A DNA stretch of 64,000 nt from Tolypeutes matacus (Eukaryota > Chordata > Mammalia > Cingulata > Chlamyphoridae). A program made the position numbers and the translations under genes. The stretch is taken from assembly GCA_026826555.1 (NCBI GenBank), contig JAKSZT010054308.1, forward strand, positions 1,744,029 to 1,808,028, given 5' to 3'. The notes beneath the pieces are model-generated. The model ran no database searches, had not been told where the DNA came from, and saw only the letters and a program-made list of their open reading frames with translations. Position 1 is the stretch's first letter; every line of letters begins with the position of its first letter. Below, one piece after another: positions 23,226-34,260 of the stretch.

Positions 23226-25525
23226 CTAGACTTGGATGAAGAGCAGGCCAGTAAGCAGGGCAAAGCCTGATAGGAGCAGAATGACCTTGAGAATCCTCTG
23301 CTCAGAAGTGGCCAGCTCCTGGGGTAAGATCTCCAGGAAGGTGATATAAAGGAAGGTACCAGCTGCCATGCCCTCTAACACAGATTGGGCCAACTGGTGC
23401 AGTGGTCCAGCCGACTCTGCCAGAGCTGCACCCAGCCCAATGCCCAGGGGTGTCATGCATGAGAAGAGGATCCCACAGCCTGCTACCACCTGTGCTCGCA
23501 GGTGGCTCTGCAGCAGCCGTAGGGACAGGCTGACTGCCAGGATACCCTTGTGGAGCAGCAGAGCCAGGCACAGCTCCATGGCTCGAGCACGGTCTCGTTG
23601 CAACCCCACCGCCAGCCCCTCGAACACTGAGTGCAGGGCCAGAGAAAAGACCAGGACACAGGCACGCAGGGCTGAGGGTACTGCTGGGACTCCGCTTGCC
23701 TGTGGGAGCCCTGGCCCATCATGCCAGTGCTGTGGCCCACCATTCGCTGTTCCCAGCAGAGCCCTTGTCTCCTCCCGCGGCGGTGGTCCTGACTGTTCCT
23801 TGTAAGCCAGTGTGATCTGCTCCATCACCAGGACCAAGAAGAAGCCCATAGCCAGGATGAATTCCTGCAGAGGGAACTGGAGCTGAGGGCAGAGGGGACA
23901 AGAAGTTCAGGAGCTAGGCCAAGATTGGGGAGAAGAAATCAGATATAGAGTCTGCTGGAGGCCCAGTTACACAGACTGGGGGTCCTACACAGACACAGGG
24001 CCATTCACGGCCACACAAAGATAGCCATTTAATGACACAGACACAGAGTGATACACAATCACAGATTAGGTTATCACAGTGTTATATGACCAGGGTGTCT
24101 GAACTTCCGCAATATTGACATTTTGGGCTGGATAAGTTTTATTGTGGAGGGGCCAACCTGTGCACTGCAGGATGTCTAGCAGCATCCCTGAACTCTACCC
24201 TATAGATGCTGGCAACACAGCCTCCTCCCCTACCCCAAGTTGTGACAACCAAAAGTCTTCAGACATTGCCAAATGTTCTCTGGGGGGCAAAATTGCCTCT
24301 AGTTGAGAGCATGTGATGTAGACATACACAAACGACTTGCAGGCACACAAACACAGGGCCACACACTTGCTCTTCCTCCACAAACATTCACACACAGAGC
24401 CATATACTATCACAGAGACATTCAGGCTTATACACAGGGTCATCCAATGGCAGACACACAGAGGGTTACACCCAGTGTTAATTTCTCAGTCTTAGAGGAA
24501 GAAAGAGAGCTAACAGCCCAGGATGCCACCCAACTATCTCATTTTCCATAATGAGCCTTTCCTGTGCCTTGGAGTTGGCCTTCCCCACATCCCATTTCCT
24601 TGGGCTATAGCCTTTAGCGTCAGCAATACCAGATGCCTGAGATTGCCTTCCACCCTTCCCAGGCCCGCAGAACCCCCACCCCAAGCCCTTCAGGAGAGTG
24701 GTGGGAGGGTGAAGATAATTCTTGGAGTGCTGTTAACTTCCTGAATGCCAGAACAGGAAACCTAAGAGTGGATCACACACATGGTCACAAGGTTCCTCAC
24801 ACTGTCTCCAAGGGTCACAGGGGTCACATTGGAAGTGGATAAGAGAGAGGAAGCCCACAGAAAGCCTTCTGCCCTATAACCAAAAAAACACAATTCATAG
24901 GGTCATATGCCAAGAACCTTCCACCTGGTCACGTAGTGACACATGGACAGATCCACACAAACCACCTTTCCTAGAGGTGTGGGGTTGGACAGTCCCAAAC
25001 CCACAGGGTCACGCAGCCCAGTCAGTGCTCACCGTCACATGCAGGGCTGCAAGGGCCTCATCTATAGCAGCCAGGTAGTCAGGCAGCAGGTCCAGGAGAC
25101 AGGTGGCCAGAAAGACACCCCCTGCGAAGCAGCTTATGAGGCTCAGGGCTTTCTGGCGGGAGGCTGGGCAGGACAGGAGCACAGAGGGAAATGAGCAGGT
25201 GAACTTCCTCCAGCCCCCACTAATCCAACCCAACCAATGGCTACTCTTGTCTTCCTCTCCTTCAGCCACCTCCCCCAATCCCAGAGCCCTTCCTATAAGG
25301 TAAGACTCCCAGCACCCATGGCGAGGGGAGATGCTTACTTGAGCCTTCCTGGTTCGCTCCAGGCCGGCGCAGCACACAGATGGGCACCAGACTGCAGACG
25401 AGGGTGAGCACCAGCAGCAGCACCAGAGCCCCCAGCTTCACCTCCAGGCCCACGGGCACTAGTGACTCCGAGGCCACCGCCTCAGGGCGCCACACGAGGA
25501 GCTCTGGCTCTCCCCAGGGCCCCAT
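23226..25525 (-). CDS. SLC39A1: Zinc transporter ZIP1 (3 coding exons, 324 aa)
   Basis: Plasma-membrane zinc importer of the ZIP (SLC39) family. Exons: 25525-25339, 25163-25033, 23882-23226; 975 bases, closing in frame and equal in length to human ZIP1. The start MGPWGEPELLVW follows an acceptor at 25558. Eight hydrophobic membrane segments can be followed: first KLGALVLLLVLTLVCSLVPI, last ILLLSGFALLTGLLFI at the very C-terminus. Transmembrane segments 4 and 5 carry the metal-binding motifs HSVFEGLAVGLQ (His190, Glu194) and HKGILAVSL (His217). The cytosolic loop between segments 3 and 4 has a short His-containing patch (QHWHDGPG, residues 157-164) instead of a long His repeat, as in other ZIP1 proteins. 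Confidence 0.97.
24085..24307 (-). mobile_element. MER5A-like hAT-Charlie DNA transposon remnant
   Basis: In the SLC39A1 intron between coding exons 2 and 3. Read on the minus strand it gives the familiar MER5A order: 'ttttgccccccagagaaca', 'ggcaatgtctgaagac', 'ttggttgtcacaactt', 'gatgctgctagacatcctg'. Non-autonomous and fossil. Confidence 0.75.
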
Positions 25526-26039
25526 GGTCGCTTTGGTAGCTCCAGTGACTCTCAGACCTAGGAAGGCAGACTACAGTGGGTGGGGAATGGTCACTTGAGG
25601 AAAGATGGGGCAAGAAAAGGGGAAGGCTGGTGAGCAGAGCACAGCTTCTCACCCCAGCAACTTTCTGACCTTCCCCAACCCAGGGTGACTCATCCACTCC
25701 AATGCCGGGAACATTCCTCTTCCCCTCAGGCTTTATCCCTCCCGAGTGACTTACTCAGGGACCCGGCAAAGGGGAAATTGAGGCATGAGAAGCTCGTGCG
25801 GATATCTTATCACTCTTTCACTTGGAGCTCCCGGAGAACTAGGCGTCGCCTCCAAATAAGTCCCAGAGCTGGGAATCTCTAAGGAAAATAGAGGCTAAGC
25901 CCGCACCACAGGAAGGAATGCACGAAGCGAAGGTGTTGGTGGCCGGGAGGGATGTCGCGAGCAGACGGGGCGAGTTTGGGAGTTGGAGCACCCTTCCGCT
26001 CCCCCTTCCCCAGCGCCACTCCCCCAAAAGCAGAGAGCG

Positions 26040-26560
26040 ACGGCAGCACGGCCCAGGCTGGGACGCGGGGGCAGAGTGCCAAGGAAGAGGGGCACTAGGA
26101 GTCTGGGGTCCCGGGGCGGGCTGAGCGGAGGGCGGAATCCGCAAGTCCGGGCTGCGGGAGGCGGGGTCCGAGGCCGCCAGGGTCCCGGGAAGCAGATGAA
26201 GAACGTGAGCGCTGGGGCTCCGGCTCCTAGGCCCCGGGAGGCCTGGGCGGTAAAGCCCGCTCCGGCTCGCGGGAGCCCGCACTCACCTCCAGAGGGTCTC
26301 ACTACATGATAGCAGCTGGGTTCCGGCCTGGAGTCGGGAATTCCCGCCCCCTCCCCAAGCTTGGCCCCCTCCCCCAGCCGCTGCGTACCCTCCCCCGGCC
26401 GCCAATGACGGCGCCGGGAGGGCGGGGCCCGGCTGGGAGTGACGTGAGTTAGGACCAATCAGAAGCCCGAAGCAAGAGACGTGCGGAGGAGGGGGCGAGG
26501 GGGAAGTGAAGGGGAAGAAGGGAGGGGGCGAGAGACTGGACCCGGGAGCTGTGGGTCAGG
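26040..26560 (-). promoter_or_regulatory. SLC39A1: SLC39A1 CpG-rich promoter and noncoding exon 1
   Basis: A minus-strand donor (CTGGAG|GTGAGTGC) at 26287/26286 fits a noncoding first exon spliced to the acceptor before 25557. Upstream are a CRE-like TGACGTGAG near 26441-26449 and a CCAAT box (ACCAATCAG) at about 26454-26462. No TATA box seen. Confidence 0.7.
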
Positions 26561-28690
26561 GGAGCAGCTGTGGAGGCCTGTTGGGCCAGAGCTGACCGGT
26601 CAACGAAGGCATTGATCGTTTGGGAGATTTTTAAAAGACAGAGCTAGAAAGCTGGCGGTCAAGGATGGTGCTCTTTCGCTTGCCCTGGCACCTACGCCTC
26701 ATTCCCATCCCCACATTCCCAAGTTTTCGGCCACTCTTCTACTTAGGATCTCGGCCTGGCCTTTGGCCCAAATCTCCTTATCTTGTTTTATCTGTTAGAA
26801 GGCTATGAAACCCCTTCAGGGCACCTAAGCGCCAATGGGAAGGCCTTCCCTTCTGGTCAGACTTCCTTCGCCTGCTTCCCTCGCTAGCACCTTCAAAGAA
26901 AAAGGCAATGCAGTACTGCGGAAGAGTGCATTTCTTGAAAATCATCCTTCCTGGCTGTCTTCAGCCTTCTGCCTTCGCTAAGTGGGTAGAGTAGTGGTGG
27001 GGCTGAGCTCAGGAGTTGCTAAAACCCTACTAAGTGAAGAGCCTCCCTCAGCACCCGACCGATTTACCATCCTTAACATGCCCCAAAGCCAGCCAACCTC
27101 ATCCCACACTCCCACACTCCCTGCCCTCCGGTGGTGCTGTTTTCTGTTCCTTGAACTGACCTAGGACCTTTAGCTTCTGGGGAGGGAGGACACAAAAAAA
27201 GAAAAAAAGCGGGGGCGGGATGCGGGCTCAGCCTATTATTTTTCGCAAAGGCGTGGAGAAAGCCTTCTTGCTAAAAGGGACAGAAGGATGCCTCTGATAT
27301 AGTCCTGGAAGTGGAGGCCAGCAACTTCCTTAAGTAAAGGGGGAATGTGAAGACTTCTTGAGGGAGGGTATCTAGGAGAAAGAAATTATATAGGATTCTA
27401 AGATCAGAAGGTAAGTGAAATGGAGTATTGATGACCCATCATTTAATAATGATCATGGCTGTTCCAAGCTTCTAATTATATGTATGTATATACACACACT
27501 CACTATTAGAGGCAACTCCAGATTATTCAAGGGAATATTATATGTACGATGATTTATCTGTGTCAAATTATACTTCCAAGGTTACTGGGAATTAGTAACA
27601 TTAACAACAATCATGGACTGGGAGTCAGGACACCTAGATTCTAGTCCAAGCGATAGCTTAATTTATGATAAGCAAGTCATTTTCCCTCCGTGGAAGTTGA
27701 TAAATCAGGAGAGAGGGAAGTTAGATTATCAGCTGATGGCAGAGGTTCCTTCCAGTTCTAACATAAATGGAATTTCTTCCATTTAATCATCTCTGCACAT
27801 GCACCCTGCGGGGATGTCCTTTGAAACTCAAACATTTAACCACCTTTCTTGCTCTGAGAAAGACTTAAGCAAGGAGAGTTCTGCTTTCTTTACACCAATC
27901 TAGGAAAACTTCTTTTCACTGCTTGAGCAGGATGCAGGGAGAAGATGCAGAGGAAAGACATGCTTGGGAAATTTGAGAAAGGCCAGCAAGGCAGCTTGGT
28001 GTGGTGTGAAGAACATGGGCTCGGATATCCAAATTTTGGTTCAGCTACATACAGAGTAATCTTCAGAAAGTTACTTCTCTCTGCCAGCTTTGAGTTGCTG
28101 TGAGGATTATACAAGTAACTATCACATGATATTGCCTTTCATATAATAGTTGGTCCATGAATGTTAGACCCTGTTCCCATCTTTTTCCTCAACTCATTCA
28201 AATCTTCACAAGGAGAATTAATATCAGTTTAAATTCTACATCCACACCCTAAACTTTTTTGCTTTACCCTTTATCTGGGGTACCACTGGGGAGGCAGGCA
28301 GATGAAAATCATACCTATGTCAGTATAGTTCTATTATTTTATTTGAAGAAATTCCTGAACCATCAGCCCCTAGACAGAGGCAAAAACATAACAAAACCTG
28401 AGTTTTGGCATTACTACTTTCTAGTCATGGATCTCTCCTATCTCATGGGCAAAATGGATAAAATATTACCAGCCCTGTCTGCCTCAGAATTATTGTGGAT
28501 TAAATGAAAGCATAACAACCTGGGCTTTGGAGTCACGTGGCGAGAGAACTCAAACTAGGCGGCTCCTATCTACATTCTCAGAACTTTCCCTCAACTTCCT
28601 ACAATTCATTTATTTTCTGGCTCTACCCCACCTCTTTGGTCCGGCGGAACCCAGTCCCCGCCTAACAAATAAGCGGTGCTCCCACCGCAT
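26561..28690. other. Intergenic DNA between the divergent SLC39A1 and CREB3L4 promoters
   Basis: No gene found. Three diverged MIR-like stretches are recognisable, at about 27610-27760, 27985-28165 and 28340-28560 (for example 'catgggctcggatatcc' and 'ctgggctttggagtcacgtgg'). The rest is unassigned. Confidence 0.55.
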
Positions 28691-28699
28691 TGGCCTGAC

Positions 28700-28940
28700 G
28701 CCTTCTCTGACAGCTTGACCAATCAGAGCGGAGCCTGCCTTGAGATTGTAGTTCCATTGGCTCAATGCCCTGCCCTTCAAAACCCTGAGTCTCCAGCTTC
28801 CAACCAGGCCTCAGTTGAGGACGAGCTTTACGGGGCGGGGAAGGGGAAGCCCCCGTGAATCTCAGGCAAGCCGTGACGCCTTCCTCCTTTATTTTTAGCC
28901 CTGCGGTGGTCTCCTTATAAAAGCGATGGCCGGAGAACAA
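28700..28940 (+). promoter_or_regulatory. CREB3L4: CREB3L4 promoter with TATA box
   Basis: Contains a CCAAT box (GACCAATCAGAG, about 28717-28728), a reversed CCAAT box (CCATTGGC, about 28753-28760), a GC box (GGGGCGGGGAAGG, about 28830-28842) and a canonical TATA element (CTTATAAAAG, about 28914-28923). The order and spacing fit a plus-strand start near 28945-28955. How the 5'UTR exons splice to the acceptor at 29490-29491 is uncertain; candidate donors lie at about 29294 and 29362. Confidence 0.6.
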
Positions 28941-29495
28941 GCAGTCAAGTGTCCTGTGCTTCAGCCGCTGCCATGTCTCCCCTTTCCTGAAGAGCCACCG
29001 AACCCTCAAGAGGAAGACTATCCGTAGGGGAAACGACGACCGGAAGGATGAAGCTACCTAGGTTTTTCCTTAAACCAGGTCTGCGGACACACAGCCTTTT
29101 AATCCCTTGCTCCGAGATACAGCGCCTCTACTGCTGCTGCCAGCTAAGTGCACCTGCTTTCCTGGTGGAAGGCTAGGGGCGGGGTTTGGCTGGGCAAGTC
29201 CAGGATGCGAGATCCTGGAGGAAAGAAAAGGTGTAGTGTTTGGGGCAGCCAGCGGGTTAGGCTGGCTTGGCAGGGCTGCACTCTTCGTAACAGGTAATTC
29301 CCAGGGGGGCCCGTTCGTCTCAACAGAGAGATAAGACCGGAGGTGAGATCTCCAGGTAACAACAGGTGAGAGGGGCTGTGCAGGTTAGGAAGGGGGATAA
29401 TGGAAGAGGGAGCATGAGGAACCCAGGAACTGGGGAGGTAGGGAGGACATTACCTCCTTCTGCAACTCCCCCCCCCCATCCCTCTCAACAGAAGG

Positions 29496-31612
29496 ATGGA
29501 CCTCAGAACCCCTGAACTGCTGGACATGTGGCTGGAACCCCCAGATGTCTTCTCAACAGGATCCTTCCTGGAGCTGGGACTCCACTGCCCACCTCCAGAT
29601 GTCCCAGGGACTAGGCTACAAGAACAGGGGCTGCAAGGCTGGGAATCCAGTGGGGACCACGGCTGTGTGAGTGGGATGGCTGGAGATGTGGGTGTGGTTG
29701 AGACACAGCTCTGATAAGAAGCCCCAAGAGGCTTCAGCCTCCATTTGGGGAAAGGTCTGAAAAAGAGAACCCCCACCCCACCCTAAATGGATGGTTCAAT
29801 TGTACTATGCCCATGCCCAAAGAGAGAAGGGACTGAAACTGAAGCATAAGAAATACAGGTTTAATGTCAGGTAGGATTTCCACAATCGTTTCCTACACAC
29901 ACATATACTCTTTCCTACCGTAGGGCCTTCAAGAGAGTGAGCCTGAAGATTTCCTGAAGCTTTTCATTGACCCCAATGAGGTGTATTGCTCAGAAGCATC
30001 TCCTGCCAGTGACAGTGGTATCTCCGAGGATCCTGGTCGTTCAGACAGTCCTCCTGCCCTCAGGGCCCCTGGTTCCCCTGTCCTCTATGAGGTTGTTTAT
30101 GAGACAGGAGCCCTGGAGAACATGCAGGAGGAAGCTGGACCAGCTGTAGGGCTCATCTCCATCCAGCTAGGTCAGTGATCTCAGTGGTAAGGGGACAATG
30201 GCCCTTCAGTCCCAACCCTGGCCCTGGGGTTAAGAGGGCTTCCCCAACCCTGGGCCACTAGCCAGGCCCTGCTGCCATCAGGGTGTACCCTCCATCTCCT
30301 TTCTCCCATCCACCTTGTCTCCTGCAGGTCATTGGCAGCCCCCACTTACGGTACCTGATGCCTGCATGCTCAGCGAGCTGCCCCTTGATGCTCATGCCCA
30401 CATTCTGCCCAGAGCTGGCACTGTAACCTCAGTGCCTCCTGTATCCCTGGTGAGTCTTGACGTCAGCTGGATCTAATGCTCTCTGATACACACATTCACC
30501 CACACACATGGGGAGGGAACAGTAAGGGAGGGGGAAACCGATGAACTCTGTCTTTGCCACAGAGTTTGTGGCACTGAGCTTGAAGTCCAGGAAGACATGG
30601 GCAACTTTAGAAGCAGGAAAGGACAAGGGAGACAGAAGCTCTTGGAGGTGAGGTGGTGATAACTCAGTTCAAGAGAAAGTGGGGTGAGGCAATCTGGGGA
30701 CAGGGCTCAAGAGAAGGCCCAGACCTGGTGTGCACTGTGTGCTTAGCCAGACTCATTGTCTCCGCTTTGGGTCAGGCTACAGAAATGGGGACAGGCCGCT
30801 TGGGAATCCAGCTGGCTGCTGGGCGCAGAGTGAAGGAGGAGAAGCAACTGCAATAATGTTTCCACTGGAACAATTGTCCCAGCAGGCGCCACTGGCCAGG
30901 GCTACACTGTAGCGGGGTGACCAGAGCTCACGGCCTCAGTTACTTCCCAAGCCTGGCCAGGCTGGTTCCTACAGCCGGAGGGGGTGGGGTGGCCAGGGGC
31001 CTGTGCCAGGTTACTGTTCCTCCTTTTATCCTGGAAAGTACTCCTTGTGCCAAAAAGGCAGGAAACAGGTTCTAGATCTGTGGTGGTTCAGCTGGGAACA
31101 GAAGCCCAGCCAAGCATCTTAGAATCTGACTGAGGGACCTTAAAAAGTGATGCTTCTAATGGTTGATATGCATTAGAAACACCTGGGGAGCTTGTTGTTG
31201 TTTTGCTTTGTTAAATAAAACTCTCTAGGCCTCATTCTTAGAGATTATAGTAAGGGATTGGGAGGAACACCCCTCTAATACTCCACCAAATAGCCAGAGA
31301 AGCAAAAAGGGAGCACCAGGAAAAGTCAGAAATAGAAAAAATGGTTTAGGTAAAAGCCAAAGACCATTGGGAGGCAAACTTAAGTCACAAAGTAAAGCAT
31401 AAATCTTTCAAAATAGAATATTAGTTCTAAAGGCAAACTATTGGGAAGCGGCTGTGGCTCAATCAGTAGGGCTCCCGTTTACCATATGGGAGGCCCCAGG
31501 TTCGGTTCCCGGGGCCTCCTGGTGAAGGCAAGCCCGCCCGCACGGCGTGGTTAGCTGACCCGGCGAGCACAAGCAGCAAGGGGGGGATAAATGAATAAAT
31601 AAATAAAATCTT

Positions 31613-31661
<49 letters not shown>

Positions 31662-33656
31662 AGGCAAACTACTCAATTGATGGGCTCAGGCTAACCAAAT
31701 ACCATCTGGCCTCCCAGCTTGCCTTGTTATGAGAAGTCCAGTCTGGCTGCCCTTGAGGAGCTCCTTGTCTGAGAGGGGACAGACCCTCAATCTGAAAAGC
31801 GGGGCTCAGACCTGAGGCGAGAATGGGCCATTGCCCTAGGGGAGTTTCCTGTGGTTGACAGGGGATTTGACACTCTGCAAAATGGAAATTAATGGCTGAA
31901 AGTGAATCATTTGCCTGCTGTAAGGAGATTAAGCAAATCCCCCCATAGAGTTCCTCCAGGTCCTCTGCAGATGAACTTGAGGTGTGGGGAGATGTGGACC
32001 AGAACAGGAACCCCTAGCTTGCTCAAAATGCTAAGATCGTAAGTCTTTGGACAAAGGATATGACAAAACTATCTCCTCTCTTCTTTCTCTGCCTCAGAAG
32101 ATGTCTCTGGCATAAGGTGATGAGGAAGATCCAGAGCCATTCATGACCTTTGGGTCTGAATTAAGGTCTTGGCCCCTCACCTCACCTCTAGGCTGGAGTT
32201 ATTCCCCAGTACAAATGGGGAACACACTCCAGAAGGCAGGCACGGGGAGCAGCCAGGGTTCTGGAAATAGGATGACTCTCTCCCCATTTCCATTTCATCT
32301 CCATCCATTTTCCTACCAGCTGCCGTGTCAAACCCTGTTCCTGACAGATGAGGAGAGGCATCTGTTGAGGCAGGAAGGGGTCTCTTTGCCCTCACACCTG
32401 CCCCTCACCAAGGTAATGTGCTTTCCCAAAGGGCATCCCAACCTAGAGCCTGACTGTGGCCTCTAAGGAGCCAGTATCCCAGGGAAAGATTGGAGACTTA
32501 GGGGAGGTTAAATGCCCGGAATGACATACTCTGGTCATCAGGCAGAAGAAAGGGTCCTCAAGAAGGTCAGGAGGAAAATCCGTAACAAGCAGTCAGCTCA
32601 GGACAGTCGACGGCGGAAGAAAGAGTACATCGATGGGCTAGAGAACAGGTATGTTTGGGCTCGTATTTCTGGCTTCCTGTGGGCCATGTCTGGGCTCCCT
32701 TCCTCACCAAGGAGATGTCAGGGTTTCAGATGGTTGCCAAGCCTAGTCCTACCTTTCCACATTCCCCAGGGTGGCTGCCTGTTCTGCAGAGAACCAGGAA
32801 CTACAGAAAAAAGTTCAGGAGCTGGAGAGGCACAACATGTGAGTTAAAGCATAGTGTATATGAGTGTGTGTGTTGTGTAGGAGGAGGATGCAGTACACGG
32901 GGGCACCATCCTTGGGCGTTGGTTCCTGGGAGGTACTGACTATTCATTCATCTGTTCCCAGCTCCCTGGTAGCTCAGCTCCGCCAGCTGCAGACTCTCAT
33001 GGCTCAAACCTCCAACAAAGCTGCTCAGACCAGCACTTGTGTTCTGGTACCATCAGTCTATCTACTTCCCATTTCTCCCACCCCCACCACTTTCCACCAC
33101 ACGCCCATCCCAGTACCCTTCCCATCCCTGATGACCTCAACCCACCTCTATTCACTCTACCCTGTGCTCCCTTCCTTTATTATTCCCACAGCCCAAGTGT
33201 CCTCTTGCTTCCTCCCAGATTCTTCTTTTTTCCCTGGCTCTCATCATCCTGCCCAGCCTCAGCCCTTTTCAGGGTCTACCAGAAGATGGGCCTAAGGATT
33301 ACCAGCCTCATGGAGGTGAGAGGCAAGGGCAGGAGGTCCCCTGGTGAGCAAGTGGGGGCTCTGCTCTCTGCCGAAGTCAATAGGCAACAGGGAGGTCCTG
33401 TTCTGGCTAGGGACCCCACCCAGGGAACACACTACCTCTGCCCTTTCTCCTTCACTCCACAGTGATTTCTAGAAATATTCTGACCCACAAGGACATGCCT
33501 GAAAATATGGAGACCCCAGTGGTAGAATCCCAACTGGGGAAGCCACCTGGGGCCAAGGTTGCAAGTGGTTCAACAAGGAAGTTGCTTGAGAAGATGGGAG
33601 AGAAGACAGTCCCCAACCAGCACATCAGAACTGTGCTGCATGCAGATGAGATGTGA
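29496..33656 (+). CDS. CREB3L4: Cyclic AMP-responsive element-binding protein 3-like 4 (9 coding exons, 394 aa)
   Basis: ER-membrane-anchored bZIP transcription factor released by regulated intramembrane proteolysis (CREB3/OASIS family). Exons: 29496-29666, 29924-30170, 30328-30449, 32320-32412, 32542-32648, 32770-32838, 32962-33046, 33219-33315, 33463-33656; 1,185 bases, in frame throughout, all GT-AG. N-terminus: acidic activation region ([34 protein letters not shown]). Basic region residues 218-238 with the [13 protein letters not shown] signature, then a leucine zipper (about 244-290). A hydrophobic membrane span follows at about 295-314 ([15 protein letters not shown]), then the luminal tail, ending HADEM. 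The human protein is 395 aa. The ATG lies four bases inside its exon. It could only be confused with CREB3L3 or CREB3; synteny and sequence favour CREB3L4. Confidence 0.97.
30450..32319 (+). other. CREB3L4: CREB3L4 intron 3
   Basis: Longest CREB3L4 intron. Apart from the SINE at 31441-31658 and a diverged old repeat near 31145-31250 ('gcattagaaacacctgggga', a motif shared by several hAT/MER elements), no exon or RNA gene is recognised. Confidence 0.6.
31441..31658 (+). mobile_element. DAS-type SINE with long TAAA tail
   Basis: In CREB3L4 intron 3. Full head and body, then an expanded TAAA microsatellite tail. Direct repeats 'taaaggcaaacta' at 31428-31440 and 31659-31671. Confidence 0.93.
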
Positions 33657-33938
33657 GCTGGAGCAGGGACCATCCACCTTTCCACCTTTCTGGCCCATTT
33701 CCCAATCACAGTAAAGTCTGCAGAGCTCCCCTATAGCTCTGCCTTCCCTGTAGGAGTCCCACTCAGTAGTCTTTTCACGTAGGGCTCTGAATCACTTCGG
33801 GTCACCATTGGAGATGTCTTTATCCTGAGGCCCAGTCTGCCTATGTGAGAGAGCATCTCAAATACTATTGTTATATATCTATGATGTTATTTCTTCTTTG
33901 GGGAGAGGGTTGAGGAGAAACAGAAGTTTTGGTTGAGA

Positions 33939-33944
33939 AATAAA
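33939..33944 (+). other. CREB3L4: CREB3L4 polyadenylation signal
   Basis: AATAAA about 283 bases after the TGA, implying a transcript end near 33960. The JTB transcript runs in from the other side and ends only about 130 bases away. Confidence 0.75.
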
Positions 33945-34106
33945 CTTTTAGGCTGAAATTGTATCCAGAAAGTCCTATAAAGTAAGTGGTAAAAGAGGAG
34001 ATGATACTTGGTAAATGGGCTTAAAGTTGCCACCCCTTTCCCTCTCAGCTCTCATGACCTCCCTCCCAAAACCAAATTGCAACAGGGAAGGAACTGTTTC
34101 ACCCTT

Positions 34107-34112
34107 TTTATT
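34107..34112 (-). other. JTB: JTB polyadenylation signal
   Basis: Minus-strand AATAAA, 149 bases beyond the JTB stop codon. Confidence 0.7.
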
Positions 34113-34260
34113 CGGCTCATTAATGATTTGGAAGAGGAAGATGGGGCAGGGAAGAGTGTACAACCACAAGGCCAAAGAACCAGGGGTGCAAATCAGTCCA
34201 TTCCACTTTCTTTGTCTGAGTTGAGGTCTCTAAGACCCAGGATAAAAGGGTGGAATGTAG

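Noticed and set aside
23368..23805. 145-codon plus-strand frame opposite SLC39A1
   Set aside because: Shadow of the last ZIP1 exon on the other strand.
31590..31660. TAAA microsatellite considered as an independent repeat
   Set aside because: It is the expanded tail of the SINE at 31441, bounded by that element's target duplication.
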